A DNA stretch of 12,782 nt, taken from NCBI GenBank assembly GCA_001953115.1, contig LSSL01003062.1, positions 1 to 12,782 of the forward strand. The letters run 5' to 3'. The notes beneath the pieces were generated by a model. It saw only the letters and a program-made list of their open reading frames with translations, searched no databases and had not been told where the DNA came from. Position numbers and translations under genes: made by a program. Source of the stretch: Smittium mucronatum. Taxonomy: Eukaryota > Kickxellomycota > Harpellomycetes > Harpellales > Legeriomycetaceae. This document shows positions 1 to 8,869 of the stretch, one piece after another. Numbering within the stretch: position 1 is the first letter of the stretch; every line of letters begins with the position of its first letter.

Positions 1-456
1 TTCCGTACCGTCCAGCGACTATCAAATATGAAATTTTTAGATGAAAAGTTCAAAAAAAAATTGTCCCTTCTGCAATTTCGATGTGCCTGATACTGTCGAC
101 CACATCTTATTAAATTGCTCTCAATGGGACAAACAGCGAAATGAGACGATCGGCCGGTTAATATCTGCATTGATCCGCTCAGATATCAAAAACCTTCTTT
201 CGAATTTCAATGAATTCCGGTTGGGGATAGTTGGAAAACTCCTTGGGTGGAGTCTAAAAAAACTTTAAGTCAGCTACAAGCTGACACCGTCGATCAAAAA
301 TTTGTGTTGGAAACAGCCAAATTTCTGATTGGCATCCGCGTGCCACGAACACTTAAGCTCCAGAGTTTAAGTGATTCAACAGCCCCCTTGAACCAATGCC
401 CTCGAGGTATGGAGCTGCTAGAGCGGCAGAGGGGAGTAGGGTCACAAATTTTTTGA
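1..456 (+). pseudogene. ORF2 C-terminal fragment of LINE copy A, frameshifted
   Basis: This encodes the C-terminal end of a LINE ORF2 protein, downstream of the reverse transcriptase. Reading starts in frame 1 (FRTVQRLSNMKFLDEKF) and passes to frame 2 in the A9 run at 52-60. Frame 2 then gives the zinc-binding motif CPFCNFDVPDTVDHILLNC at 62-118, spaced C-x2-C-x9-H-x4-C, typical of LINE ORF2 tails, where it is thought to bind nucleic acid. Frame 2 ends in a stop at 266-268, but the family sequence continues in frame 1 from about 226 (DSWKTPWVESKKTL) to the TGA at 454-456. Copy D has one G fewer at the TTGGGGAT stretch (221-228), so the frame change probably lies there. The family match is strong; whether the frame breaks are lesions or are tolerated is open. 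Confidence 0.8.
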
Positions 457-554
457 AATTTTTTTACTTTTTGTAATTTTTTTAAATTAGTTTTTATAAC
501 TTTTTATTTACTTTAAAATAAATTTCCCGTAAAAAAAATAAAATAAAAAGAACT

Positions 555-580
555 ATTTTTATTTTTATTTTTATTTTTAT
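555..580 (+). repeat. (ATTTTT)n hexamer tail of copy A
   Basis: A residues at 555, 561, 567, 573 and 579 are separated by five T, giving four hexamer units. The repeat sits just past the conserved 3' tail block, where LINEs usually carry a short tandem or A-rich tail, so I take it as the end of copy A. A plain AT microsatellite is possible. Confidence 0.6.
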
Positions 581-804
581 TCAGACAATGTGTATAGTTG
601 GGTTCAATGTTATCTATAAAATCTCAGATGACCTTGTGCTTTATCAGTGGTAAACTATTGATCTTTTTTTATTTTTGAAAATACAAAAATGAGAAACTTT
701 ATCACAAATGTAGAAATAAATAAATTAAAAGTAGTAAATCATGAATTTATAAAAAATAATATTAAATAAAGCTTTTTATATATTACAAGTAAAGGAATAT
801 TGGA
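581..804. other. AT-rich spacer between copies A and B
   Basis: There is no reading frame, RNA gene or clear repeat. The sequence may contain very old retroelement DNA, but I see no match I can defend. Confidence 0.5.
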
Positions 805-1320
805 CCCATATTGAAAAGAAATAATCAGGCTCTCCTGAATTACACGTTAACCATCGGATAATAAATTTATGTTTGTTGTTTTTATAAAAAAAAGCCCGTC
901 TCAGAAAAAAATTTTAAAGGAGAATTTACCATTATACTGAATTATTGACTGATGAAAAATCATCATAATGAGACTGTGAACCAACTTATATCAACTTTGA
1001 CCCGGACCAATATCAAACAAAGTTTATAATTCCAAAGTTATCCGATCGAAGTAGTTTGAAAGTTGCTTGGGAGGAGGGTGTTCAAGTGATAACTGTGTCA
1101 ATTATACTCCACTGGTTAAATTTTTTTACTAGAAACATTCTAATTACAGATTTATATCCTAAAAGACAAATAAGCTCATAATCAAAAGTGCACCCAACTA
1201 AGTAACTCTCTATAACTTATTTTATCATTGAATGTGCGATCAAAAATCATTGTCGATTCGATTGCAAAATCGTTTACAATCTTTTTTATTTATCTGTGCT
1301 ATGTATTTTCCGAAAAAAAA
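805..1320 (+). pseudogene. Old LINE ORF2 C-terminal relic, copy B
   Basis: This is a heavily decayed copy of the same 3' end as copy A. Frame 1 from 967 reads NETVNQLISTLTRTNIKQSL, against NETIGRLISALIRSDIKNLL in copy A. The same frame resumes at 1093 as LCQLYSTG, stop, IFLLETF, against LSQLQADTVDQKFVLETA. Upstream, the A run at 886-893 followed by GCCCGTCTCAG lines up with the CPFC region, but the cysteines and histidine of the zinc motif are lost. A block at about 1275-1318 resembles the copy A 3' tail. Protein-level similarity survives while the DNA has drifted far, so this copy is older than A or belongs to a divergent subfamily. Stops occur throughout, so it is not functional. Confidence 0.7.
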
Positions 1321-1324
1321 GCTT

Positions 1325-1600
1325 ATGTTTAAATAGAAATGAGTTGATTTTTTTATATAATAGTTACATTTAAATTTTTTTTGAAGTAATCAGATATTAT
1401 ATACCTTAACTGGTCAAATTTGAAAGAAGATTAGATAACAAATATACATAAAATTTAGTCAATAACAGATGGTCCCCCCTTTTTAGGTATAACTAACTTT
1501 TAAAAGTTAGTTGAATGATAATTCAGAAATTAATTATAAACAGCCCTTTTAAACAGATAATGATCAAGACTTATAATGTTATTTTATATCAAAATCATTT
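1325..1600 (+). pseudogene. Possible very old LINE 3' relic, copy G
   Basis: Scattered matches in the right order and spacing suggest another + strand copy directly after B. AGAAATGAGTTG near 1335 aligns with the NET region, AAAATTTAGTCAATAACAG near 1450 with the QLQ region, and AAACAGCCCTTTTAAACAG near 1538 with the AACAGCCCCCTTGAACCA block of copy A. Base composition makes chance matches likely here, so this is tentative. Confidence 0.35.
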
Positions 1601-1806
1601 AACTTTTAAAAATGAAGGAGTGGATATTCAAAAAGAACTTATGAGAAATTTGAAATAGTCCAGCTATAAAGTAAATAATAGGGCTAATTAATAAATATTG
1701 ATATTTTTATATTTTTTACCTTTTTTTTGTATCTTTAAAATAAAACCAAATACAAATTCTTGATTCAAATATTTTCTCTTCACTATGCCATTAATAATTA
1801 ATTAAT

Positions 1807-1861
1807 AACAATAATAATAACAATAATAATAACAATAATAATAACAATAATAATAATAATA
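1807..1861. repeat. Compound microsatellite, period 12 (CAATAATAATAA)
   Basis: C residues fall at 1809, 1821, 1833 and 1845, exactly 12 apart, in otherwise pure ATA/TAA repeats. The array then becomes simple TAA. It reads as a trinucleotide repeat in which one substitution was copied with the longer unit, a usual slippage product. Confidence 0.9.
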
Positions 1862-2903
1862 CAAGTTAGGCTAATATAAAATAACAGAAATAAAATAAAA
1901 CTAAAATAAAAGTTTTTTTTTCTAATTTTTTTTTAAAAAAGGGTGTTATTTTTACTCTTTAAATGTGATAAGGACCCTAAATATCGATTTGCAATCACCC
2001 TAAAAAGCAAATTTTCTTCAAACACACATATTGTAGAAAATAAAAACTAAAGGTAATGAGAAGGATAAAATATCAAGAATATTAAGAAATTATTTATAAA
2101 AATTAGAGTGATGTGAAATCTTTTTGGTAATACGCGTTAAAATGATGAAAATGAATAAAAGGAAAGACTAATAAATGGTTCAAAGATGAAGATATTTAGA
2201 TTGTTATGAAACCATTTTTCTAATACTTATTTTCCGATTTCGTGGAAATCAGAAGTCAATCCCCATGTACTTAACCACATTTTCACATTAATAGCGATCA
2301 AAATAGTTAAAAGCATAGTTTTAAACTTTAGAATTAGTTACAAAATCGGTTTGTGATTATAATTAGAATAATTTACAATTAATATCAATTAAGTAAAATT
2401 TTTGAGCTTTTTCCAAAATAATAATAATAAAATACTAGTAATTAAATATTTCTATAAAAACTAGGTAAAAATACTACTTTTTCTAAATAATAAGCCAATT
2501 TTGTTAAAAAAAATCAAGGAAAGCATGAATTACTAGGATTATTATGGCATTATTTTTTTTTTTCATTTTCTTAATTTTTATTATTATCGATTTTGAATTA
2601 AAAGTTAATATGTAAATAAAGAAAAGAATTTAAGTTGCATAAACTCTACTATTAAAACAGAAAACAAAATCTTATTTTCTCAAAGTAAATTTATAACAAG
2701 TGCAATACCTGTAATGTTTTTATTGTAACGTCGAATTTTCGATTTTTAAAATCATTTTTATTTGAAATTATTTTTAATTATAAGAGAAAATATGAATCGG
2801 CACTCGAAATAATCCATTAGAGTTTTTAAATTTTAAAGTTTTATCTGATCTGTTGATATTTTTGAAAAACCTTTAGATTGTTTCAACTTCACATTGGTAT
2901 TAT

Positions 2904-2924
2904 CAATATTTAGTGTAAATATTG
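2904..2924. repeat. Small perfect inverted repeat
   Basis: CAATATTTA and TAAATATTG are perfect 9-base arms separated by GTG. In DNA this AT-rich, such a hairpin can arise by chance, and I assign it no function. Confidence 0.5.
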
Positions 2925-3799
2925 TTTCTTTTCCATATAAATTTTAAATATGACGGATAATATTATCTAAAATAGACTGAAATATTTAAATGTAACACCT
3001 TGTTATTAAAAAAATCGAACTGTTAATATATAATATTTAGTGGCTGAAATAGAATTCAAAAATGATATGGCTATCTATAAAAAATGAAATGAATTTAAAT
3101 TAAGAAATCATAAATTTGATTTTTGTTCAATGATTTTTCCAGAATATTTTTTAAAAAACACTTTTAATCTTACAAAAATATGATAAAAAATGCTTTATAG
3201 GGGGTTTCTTTAAAGAAAATTTCTGTATAGCTTAGTAAAGAAGCTTTTTTTATCCAATTATTAAAAAAAAAATTCGACCAGGAAGTTTAAAATATTGAAA
3301 ATTTAAATATTGGATTTTTAAAATGTATTTATGAAGAATTCTTTATTTATTTTTTGTTGAGCTAAAATGATTTATTGATATTTATTTTCTAGAATATTAA
3401 TAATTTGAGATTTTAGTCTTTAATCTGTTCTAAAAAACATAATGATAGTGCATTATCCAGGTCATTGTTCTAACTAATTTACAAACCAATTTATTAATTT
3501 TCAAAAAAAATTTATAATATCATTTGGAATTAATTTGAAAATTTAGATATTCAGTCAAAAAATTTTAGGAAAAAATTCAATGAAAATAAAAATTCAATTT
3601 TACACCTTTCATAAATGATAACCAGCGCATAAAAGTGATAGAGAAAATTTGTGATAAAAAAATAGGTATAAAGGGATTTTTACCGAATAATTTACTTTAA
3701 TGATTAGTCATTCTTATTCAATCATTTTTAGTGTCTTGATAAAAAATTTTTTTTTTTGAAATTTAGCCCATTACAAATACAAATAAATTAAAATTTTCC

Positions 3800-4010
3800 T
3801 AATTAAAATTAAAATCCTAGTTATCTTTATTCCAAATTAAAATTTATTTAGCCGGGCACTAATTATATCGGCTGGATGATGATGTTTGATAATTTATATC
3901 ATTTTAAGCTAAATTCATGTTTAGTCTTCAAAATTACAATTTATGATTCTCAGTTTTTACACACCTTTTGAAGGGTAAGAATTTGGTTTTGATTTGTTTT
4001 TTGCCTGCTA
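3800..4010 (-). pseudogene. Possible decayed LINE relic, copy H
   Basis: A local GC bump at 3850-3880 (TTAGCCGGGCAC) aligns on the minus strand with the stretch of copy A' coding for the ETIGRL region. Flanking matches follow in the expected order: TCAAAATTACAA near 3928 against TCGAAATTGCAG by the zinc motif, and CTTTTGAAGGG near 3965 against the region before it. No reading frame survives. The order of matches supports homology, but the identity is low. Confidence 0.35.
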
Positions 4011-5665
4011 TAATATTTAAAAATAATAAAATTCACTAATAAAAAAAGCTTACTGCTTTCTTCTCAGTTTTTTATCATAATTTGTAAATAATAAGGGATA
4101 AGAAGAAATTTTGAGTTATAAAAAGGGTTGATAAGCTAAATTTCGATAAATTTAAAAATTTAAAAATTCATTATTTCAAAATTTAATAGATATTTTTTGG
4201 CCTGATGTTAAAGAAATAAAAAAAATTACTTAATTCATCTAACCAGTTTTTTCCTTGTAAATTCAAAAGATTAAATAAAAGCTCTAACTCTTTTTAAAGC
4301 TTGAAAATTAAAGTTAAACAATATTTTTTGTAAATAATTTACACCGATTTGTAGAATTTTTATTAGATGAAATTAATTTTTCTTATTAATAATTTTTAAA
4401 TAGTTTAAGAAAATCGTTGAAACATAATACTGTTTTCGCCATATAAACATTAAAATTGTATAAAAGTTATAATTTTCAAAAATTCTTATTGATTTTTTTA
4501 ATTTTAATTTTAAGTTAAAATCCATTTTAGTTTATTCTAAAATCTGATCTGTTTTATATATACGTTATAGGTGACAACTTTAATATTCATTTTAAAATCA
4601 ACGTTTATTTTGAAATTATTTTGTCCATTTAAAAATTTTCGCTGTTTAATCTCCATTATTTATTTAAACAAAGATTATAATATCCAAAAGTGTTACAAAA
4701 GAAATCTAAGTATATTTTTATCCTTCGTGAAATATTTTAAAAAAAAAAAATTATTAAGATTTTGAGTGCGATTTTTCTCCAGAGAATTTGAGGAAATTTT
4801 ATTCACTTTATTTTAAATAAAAATTTTCACCTTTAAAAATAATAAATATATAAATGATTTTATTTAGATATAAACTGATCAGAATATTAAATTGTAAAAT
4901 AAATATTAATACGCAAATGATTCACAATCTCTAATATATAATATTTTTGCTGATAGATATGTTTTTCTTTTGAAAAAAGCTTTTTTTTGGTAAATTCTAA
5001 TACTTTTAATTAGTTGAAAGAAAATAGCTATAGTTTTCAGCTTTATTTTTAGAAAAAATCCATAAATTTATAGAAGTTATTTTTAATATAATTAGGATAA
5101 AATTTTTAAAATGTTCCGTATTCAGCGCATTTTTAGATGTATTTTCAAAATCATATTTTTCTAAAAGCTATAGTAATGTAAGATGAGAGTAAAGAAACAA
5201 AATTTTATATATTTCTTATTATATGTTTTTTTAAAACTAAAAATATCGATATTTATCCATTTCAAAAACTACTTTTATTTGGGAAATATATGAAAATTTT
5301 ACAATTTAATTTATTTAATAAGCCCTGATTATCGATAAAACAAAGAAAATTAGTATTTAATTGTCCATCAGATATAATTCCAAAGTTAGATTTTATTTTA
5401 TATATCTGAAATTTAAAAATAATTATCAAAATTTTCGGTTGGCTTTAGAGTTTAGAAACTTTTCAAAGCTTTAAATTTTCAATTGTTTTTCTAGCTAAGA
5501 TTTTATCAAATCCATACAAATAATTATTTCTTCGATTTATTCTGCATATAGATTTATTATTTTTAATCATAAGCTTCTTTTTATTTTTTTTAGCACAAAT
5601 AAATTGATAAAGTATTTTATTAGGAAAATTGTCATTAAAAAATTGGGATAAACTTATAAAAATAA
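4011..5665. other. AT-rich desert without recognisable genes
   Basis: Long A/T runs dominate. The longest open stretch (4571-4765, + strand) has the composition of random AT-rich translation, although its CPFKNF string recalls the LINE zinc motif CPFCNF. I see no RNA gene, promoter or defined repeat. Confidence 0.55.
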
Positions 5666-5669
5666 ACGA

Positions 5670-6065
5670 ATTTATAGTCCCCTTTTTTATTTACAAGAAA
5701 TTTATTTGAAAACTAACAATAAATAATAATAAAATGTAGAAAGAATCCTTTTATAATCCTCTTATTATTTTCTGCTTTTTGGAGACTATATATCTTGTTG
5801 GAAACAGTTAAAAGAGGAAAATTAATAACTTAAACCCCGAAATTGAAATTTTTTATAAATCCAGAATCCAATCATAGATTTATCTGATTCTAATTAAAAC
5901 TCATGATTAGCGACTTCATATTAGAGCTAATTAAAAATATATCTAGACCCTCATAAATCTCCCCCAGAGAAGTTGACAATTTTAGTAATAAGATTTAATT
6001 CTATTAATTCTCCATAATAATACATCAAAATAAGAGACTCATTATATAAAATTTAGATTTTTGGT
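5670..6065 (-). mobile_element. Decayed LINE 3' end, copy F
   Basis: On the minus strand this follows the same order as copy A. AATGAGTCTC near 6040 matches the NET codons. A GGGGGAG stretch near 5965 matches the CTTGGGTGGAG region. TCTATGATTGGATTCTGG near 5875 matches TTTCTGATTGGCATCCGC. GGGTTTAAG near 5838, CTGTTTCCAAC near 5803 and AAAAGCAGAAA near 5775 match the end of the ORF. The 3' tail block is at 5693-5713 (ACAAGAAATTTATTTGAAAAC as read on +). All frames are broken. The ordered matches over roughly 350 bases make homology convincing even though the exact ends are uncertain. Confidence 0.65.
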
Positions 6066-6069
6066 TAGA

Positions 6070-6615
6070 TTTTTGGCTTTTTTTATTTGCAGGAAATTTA
6101 TTTTAAATTCGATAAAAGATTGCAAAAACCAATTTAAAAATATTGAAAAGAGCGAATATTTTTCGAATATTTCGTCTAATTACCCTCTACCGATATAGCA
6201 GCCCCATAATTTAAATGATTTTTCCAAAAATTACTGTGAATATTTTGTACTCTAAAGCATAATTGTGCTGGGAACACCATTGAAAAGATTAAATAAATCT
6301 TTTCCCGTATAATTCAAAAACATTGGTGCAAAATATTAGCTAGCTTAAAAATTATTATACCCCCTCCCCCCAAGAGTTCTTCAACTATCCCCAATCAAGA
6401 TTTGTTGAATGTGTATTTTAATTTTTATAATAATATTGGGTTAGAACAATAATGAGCTATCGATTGCCTCATTCGGGTTTTATTACAACTTGATAATCGG
6501 CTCAATTTATATCTGATTTTTTTGCTTGCATCCGGTATTGTATCTTTTAATTGTTAAATTTATTTTGCCCATCGATTATGGCGATGATAATTTCACATTA
6601 TATAATTAATTAAAT
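6070..6615 (-). mobile_element. Decayed LINE 3' end, copy C
   Basis: This copy has the same orientation as F and is directly upstream of it in element sense. The + strand shows CCCTCTACCGATATAGCAG at 6183-6201 against CCCTCTGCCGCTCTAGCAG in copy A'. It also shows CTTCAACTATCCCCAATC at 6379-6396 against TTCCAACTATCCCCAACC, and GCCTCATTCGGG near 6466 against GTCTCATTTCGC. On the minus strand the last gives NEAIDSSLLF against NETIGRLISALI. The 3' tail block is at 6089-6109. No open frame remains. It is more decayed than D and less than G or H. Confidence 0.7.
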
Positions 6616-6630
6616 ATAATTATTTATTTG

Positions 6631-7885
6631 GAGTCCACAACCCACTTTTTTTTCAGGGAATTTTTTTAAAATTCATAAAAAGCTCTATAAACTTAATAAA
6701 AAAAGTGGGAATTTTTCACTCAACTACACTCTGCCCCTCTAGTTAAATCATACCTCGAGATCATTGGTTCAAGAGGGGGCAGTGAATCAATTAAACCATG
6801 TAGCTTAAATTTTAGTGCCACGCAGACGCCAACCAGAAATTTTGCTGTTTCCAAAACAAATATAAGACCAGAGTTGTCAGCTTGGAGCTGATTTAAAGTA
6901 TTTTTAGACCCCCCCCCCCTCACCCAAGGAGCTTTCCAACTATCCCAGCCGGTATTAATTGAATTTAGAAAATCCTTTTTTATAGTCTGAGCGGATTTAT
7001 GCATGTATGAACCGGCCAAACGTCTCACTCCAGCATTTATTATATCTCGCGCAGTTCAGGTGGATAAGTTCGACAGTTTCAGTCACATCTAGTTTGTATA
7101 ATAGATTTATTTTTCAATTTTTTCATATAAAAATTCATATTGACAGTCTTTGTGTGGTCCGGAAGGTCCATATTTGAATTTTACCGATTTCCTGTAGTTC
7201 AAGTTTCAGGTCTGGGTACAGCCTTTTGAGATTGACACAGTCAACTTTATCTCCAATTTTTCGGTCCAAAGTCCACCGGTGGTTTTTTGAGTGGTAATTT
7301 TTTAATTAATGTCGAATATTGTGATGGTTGTTTCACCTTTTGAATTATAAACACAAATTTTTTTTTAACCATATTGCACTATTGGTCTCCCAGGTGACCA
7401 TTTTGGCCTTGATGGGCAACTTAATGAGGCCGACCATCCAAGTTTTTAAGCTTGCTCACTTGTAATATGAACGGCCTCGAGCATTGCTAGTTTTTAAGTG
7501 GACGGATTTTATCCCGATTTTGGTTCGGACCCGTTTCATGGAGGCAGAGTTGCCCAAATTGGAAACAATTCTGATACCTTTGTCGATTTCAATCGGGATC
7601 GGCTTGACTCTGACTTCACTGATTCCAAATTTATCGCCTAAATACTAACCAATAGGCATCGAACTAAATTTATGATTTTTATTTTTAAGCTTATATGTAC
7701 ATCTATCCGCTTAAGGGAGCTATAAGCAGAGTAAAAAGTCTTTCTGACCTTTGATTTTTTGTTTTTTGTGGTCTCTAAAACGTCCCATTTATTGTTTATA
7801 ATAGGTCGCCTATGCAATAAGTGAATTTGTTTGGGTTTCAGAAATAATTACCAATTATAGCGGATTTACTCAAAATATTCATATA
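6631..7885 (-). mobile_element. LINE copy D, 5' truncated
   Basis: This is a moderately preserved LINE fragment running from the reverse transcriptase thumb through the C-terminal domain to the 3' tail (6654-6673). It is the longest C-terminal copy in the window and shows what lay upstream of copies A and A'. Its 5' limit falls near 7885, where recognisable protein sequence stops and a palindrome-rich AT block begins, which fits the 5' truncation usual for LINE insertions. Copy C follows about 15 bases past its 3' end in the same orientation, so the two stand head to tail. Confidence 0.75.
6720..7880 (-). pseudogene. ORF2 C-terminal third (thumb to stop), copy D
   Basis: Reading down the minus strand, KKSKVRKTFYSAYSSLKRID and ISLKIKIINLV (about 7770-7655) resemble the LINE thumb region. 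After a frame change come LGDKFGISEVRVKPI and RIVSNLGNSASMKRVRTKIG, then ARGRSYYK, a TGA at 7456-7458, and ASLKTWMVGLIKLPIKAKMV in the same frame. Next is DRKIGDKVDCVNLKRLYPDL (about 7266-7205), clearly matching copy A' DRKIGGKGKWMNLQLLYPDL. The zinc motif reads SLLYKLDVTETVELIHLNC, so only its last cysteine survives. After another frame change the ORF ends with WDSWKAPWV through DLTRGAECS and a stop at 6720-6722. With at least three frame breaks and one stop it is non-coding, but it is very informative for the family. Confidence 0.75.
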
Positions 7886-7956
7886 TCTATCAATTAAATG
7901 ACGCATCTAATCACCGTCGGTTTAAGATTTTATTAAGAACCAATTGTGTGCTAGGG

Positions 7957-7995
7957 GTATTTATTTTGATAAAAACGCGTTAAAATGATAAATAC
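7957..7995. repeat. Imperfect palindrome centred on ACGCGT
   Basis: The outer arms GTATTTAT and ATAAATAC are perfect 8-base complements and the centre is the palindrome ACGCGT (7975-7980). The inner arms GATAAAA and TTAAAATGAT pair only with gaps. The sequence TACGCGTTAAAATGAT recurs almost unchanged at 2131-2146. Confidence 0.6.
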
Positions 7996-8021
7996 TAACA
8001 TTTGTCAAGATTCTGATTTTA

Positions 8022-8158
8022 AACGATAAAACGCAAATTTATCAATTTAAATCTAATTAATCAATACGAATCTCATTCTACGCAACATAGATTTTATACA
8101 AATTTAAATGCTCGAAAAAACGATATTTAGATCAATTGATTTGCATTTGATTTTATCA
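8022..8158. repeat. Imperfect inverted repeat with GATAAAA arms
   Basis: GATAAAACGCAAATTTATC at the left pairs imperfectly with a right arm ending GCATTTGATTTTATC near 8158. The arms are about 30 bases with gaps and the spacer is about 70 bases. It shares the GATAAAACGC core with the neighbouring palindromes. Confidence 0.5.
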
Positions 8159-8376
8159 GTGTAAGGAAATTATATTGATAACCGGTTCCTATATTAATAT
8201 GAAATTAGATAGCTTTCCCATATTTATTATGTTATACTCCCAATGAAAGCTTTATTAAATTTTATTAAATACATGATTTATAGCTAATATACTAGTTAAA
8301 AGACGTCCAAAAATGCTTGAAACCCTCCAAAAAAGCTATTAGGTGCTAACTAAAGTAATATTGATTTTAAAGGGGG

Positions 8377-8420
8377 TTCTTATTGTTAAAGTACATGAGG
8401 ACTAATAATAACAATAAGAA
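8377..8420. repeat. Perfect 12-base inverted repeat
   Basis: TTCTTATTGTTA (8377-8388) and TAACAATAAGAA (8409-8420) are perfect complements separated by 20 bases. It could form a hairpin; no function is evident. Confidence 0.7.
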
Positions 8421-8681
8421 TTGTATTATACATTATTTTTATTTCTTTTGAAACAATAAATTAATATGTAGCTAGAATGACTTTTAGAATTTTTTAAAAA
8501 GTTAAAAAAAAATTAAGAACTAAATAATCGTATTTTTTGAAAAAAGCTCTCCAAAAAAAACGAAACTAAGTATATATAATTATTTTGGTAAATACTGTTG
8601 ATTTTGATAAATATTTCTAATTTGATATTATTCAGCCCATATCAATTAATGCATTCTATTGCGTTAAAAAAAATAGTATTT

Positions 8682-8778
8682 TGAGAAAAACGCGTTATTT
8701 TGAGAAATCTAGCTTTTTTTAAAAAAATTTATCAAGTTGAAAAAAGCTTAGATTTATCAATAAAACGCGTTTTTCTCA
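8682..8778. repeat. Long hairpin with ACGCGT in both arms
   Basis: The left arm (8682-8720) begins TGAGAAAAACGCGTTATTTT and the right arm (8740-8778) ends AAAACGCGTTTTTCTCA. The arms are about 39 bases and pair with about three mismatches and a one-base shift. The outer 15 bases pair perfectly, and the loop is about 20 bases. This is the strongest palindrome in the window and resembles a foldback element or the core of a small MITE. Confidence 0.7.
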
Positions 8779-8869
8779 TTAAACGTTTGATACTTCAGTA
8801 AAACCATATTTTATCGTTACATCCAATGATTACTTAATTTCCCATAGTTTTTGAAAAATAATGTATTTA

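Larger units (their letters stand above)
1..580 (+). mobile_element. LINE 3' end, copy A (5' truncated by window edge)
   Basis: This is the 3' end of a non-LTR retrotransposon, starting inside the C-terminal part of ORF2 and running through a T/A-rich 3' untranslated region into an ATTTTT hexamer tail (555-580). It matches the reverse complement of 12141-12675. By eye the first 454 bases are identical, the first mismatch is 455 (G) against 12221, and the match decays after about 485. It is much richer in GC than the sequence that follows, so it looks recently inserted. The tail block at 510-530 (ACTTTAAAATAAATTTCCCG) recurs in copies A', C, D and F. The 5' limit is the window edge, so the real element may be longer. 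Confidence 0.85.
1601..3795. other. AT-rich desert without recognisable genes
   Basis: There is no frame of meaningful length and no RNA gene that I can identify. It holds long homopolymers, a 12-bp-period microsatellite (1807-1861), an isolated ACGCGT in the context ACGCGTTAAAATGAT (2132-2146) that resembles one near 7975, and a small perfect hairpin at 2904-2924. Old transposon debris is likely but not demonstrable by eye. Confidence 0.6.
7886..8825. other. AT-rich block with several palindromes
   Basis: This stretch separates the thumb of copy D from the reverse transcriptase of element E. I recognise no protein sequence in it. It contains inverted repeats at 7957-7995, 8022-8158, 8377-8420 and 8682-8778, three of which share a core like GATAAAACGC or AAAACGCGTT. 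It could be a foldback or MITE-like insertion, or old DNA between two independent LINE insertions. I could not find convincing terminal repeats or target-site duplications at its edges. Confidence 0.5.

Noticed and set aside
1807..1861. Regular 12-base spacing considered as a CRISPR-like or regulatory array
   Set aside because: It is a pure low-complexity TAA-type microsatellite with no spacers.
5340..5480. Possible + strand LINE relic around TTCGGTTGGCTTTAGAG
   Set aside because: Only one short match to the CCGGTTGGGGATAG region stands out; the flanks do not follow in order well enough.
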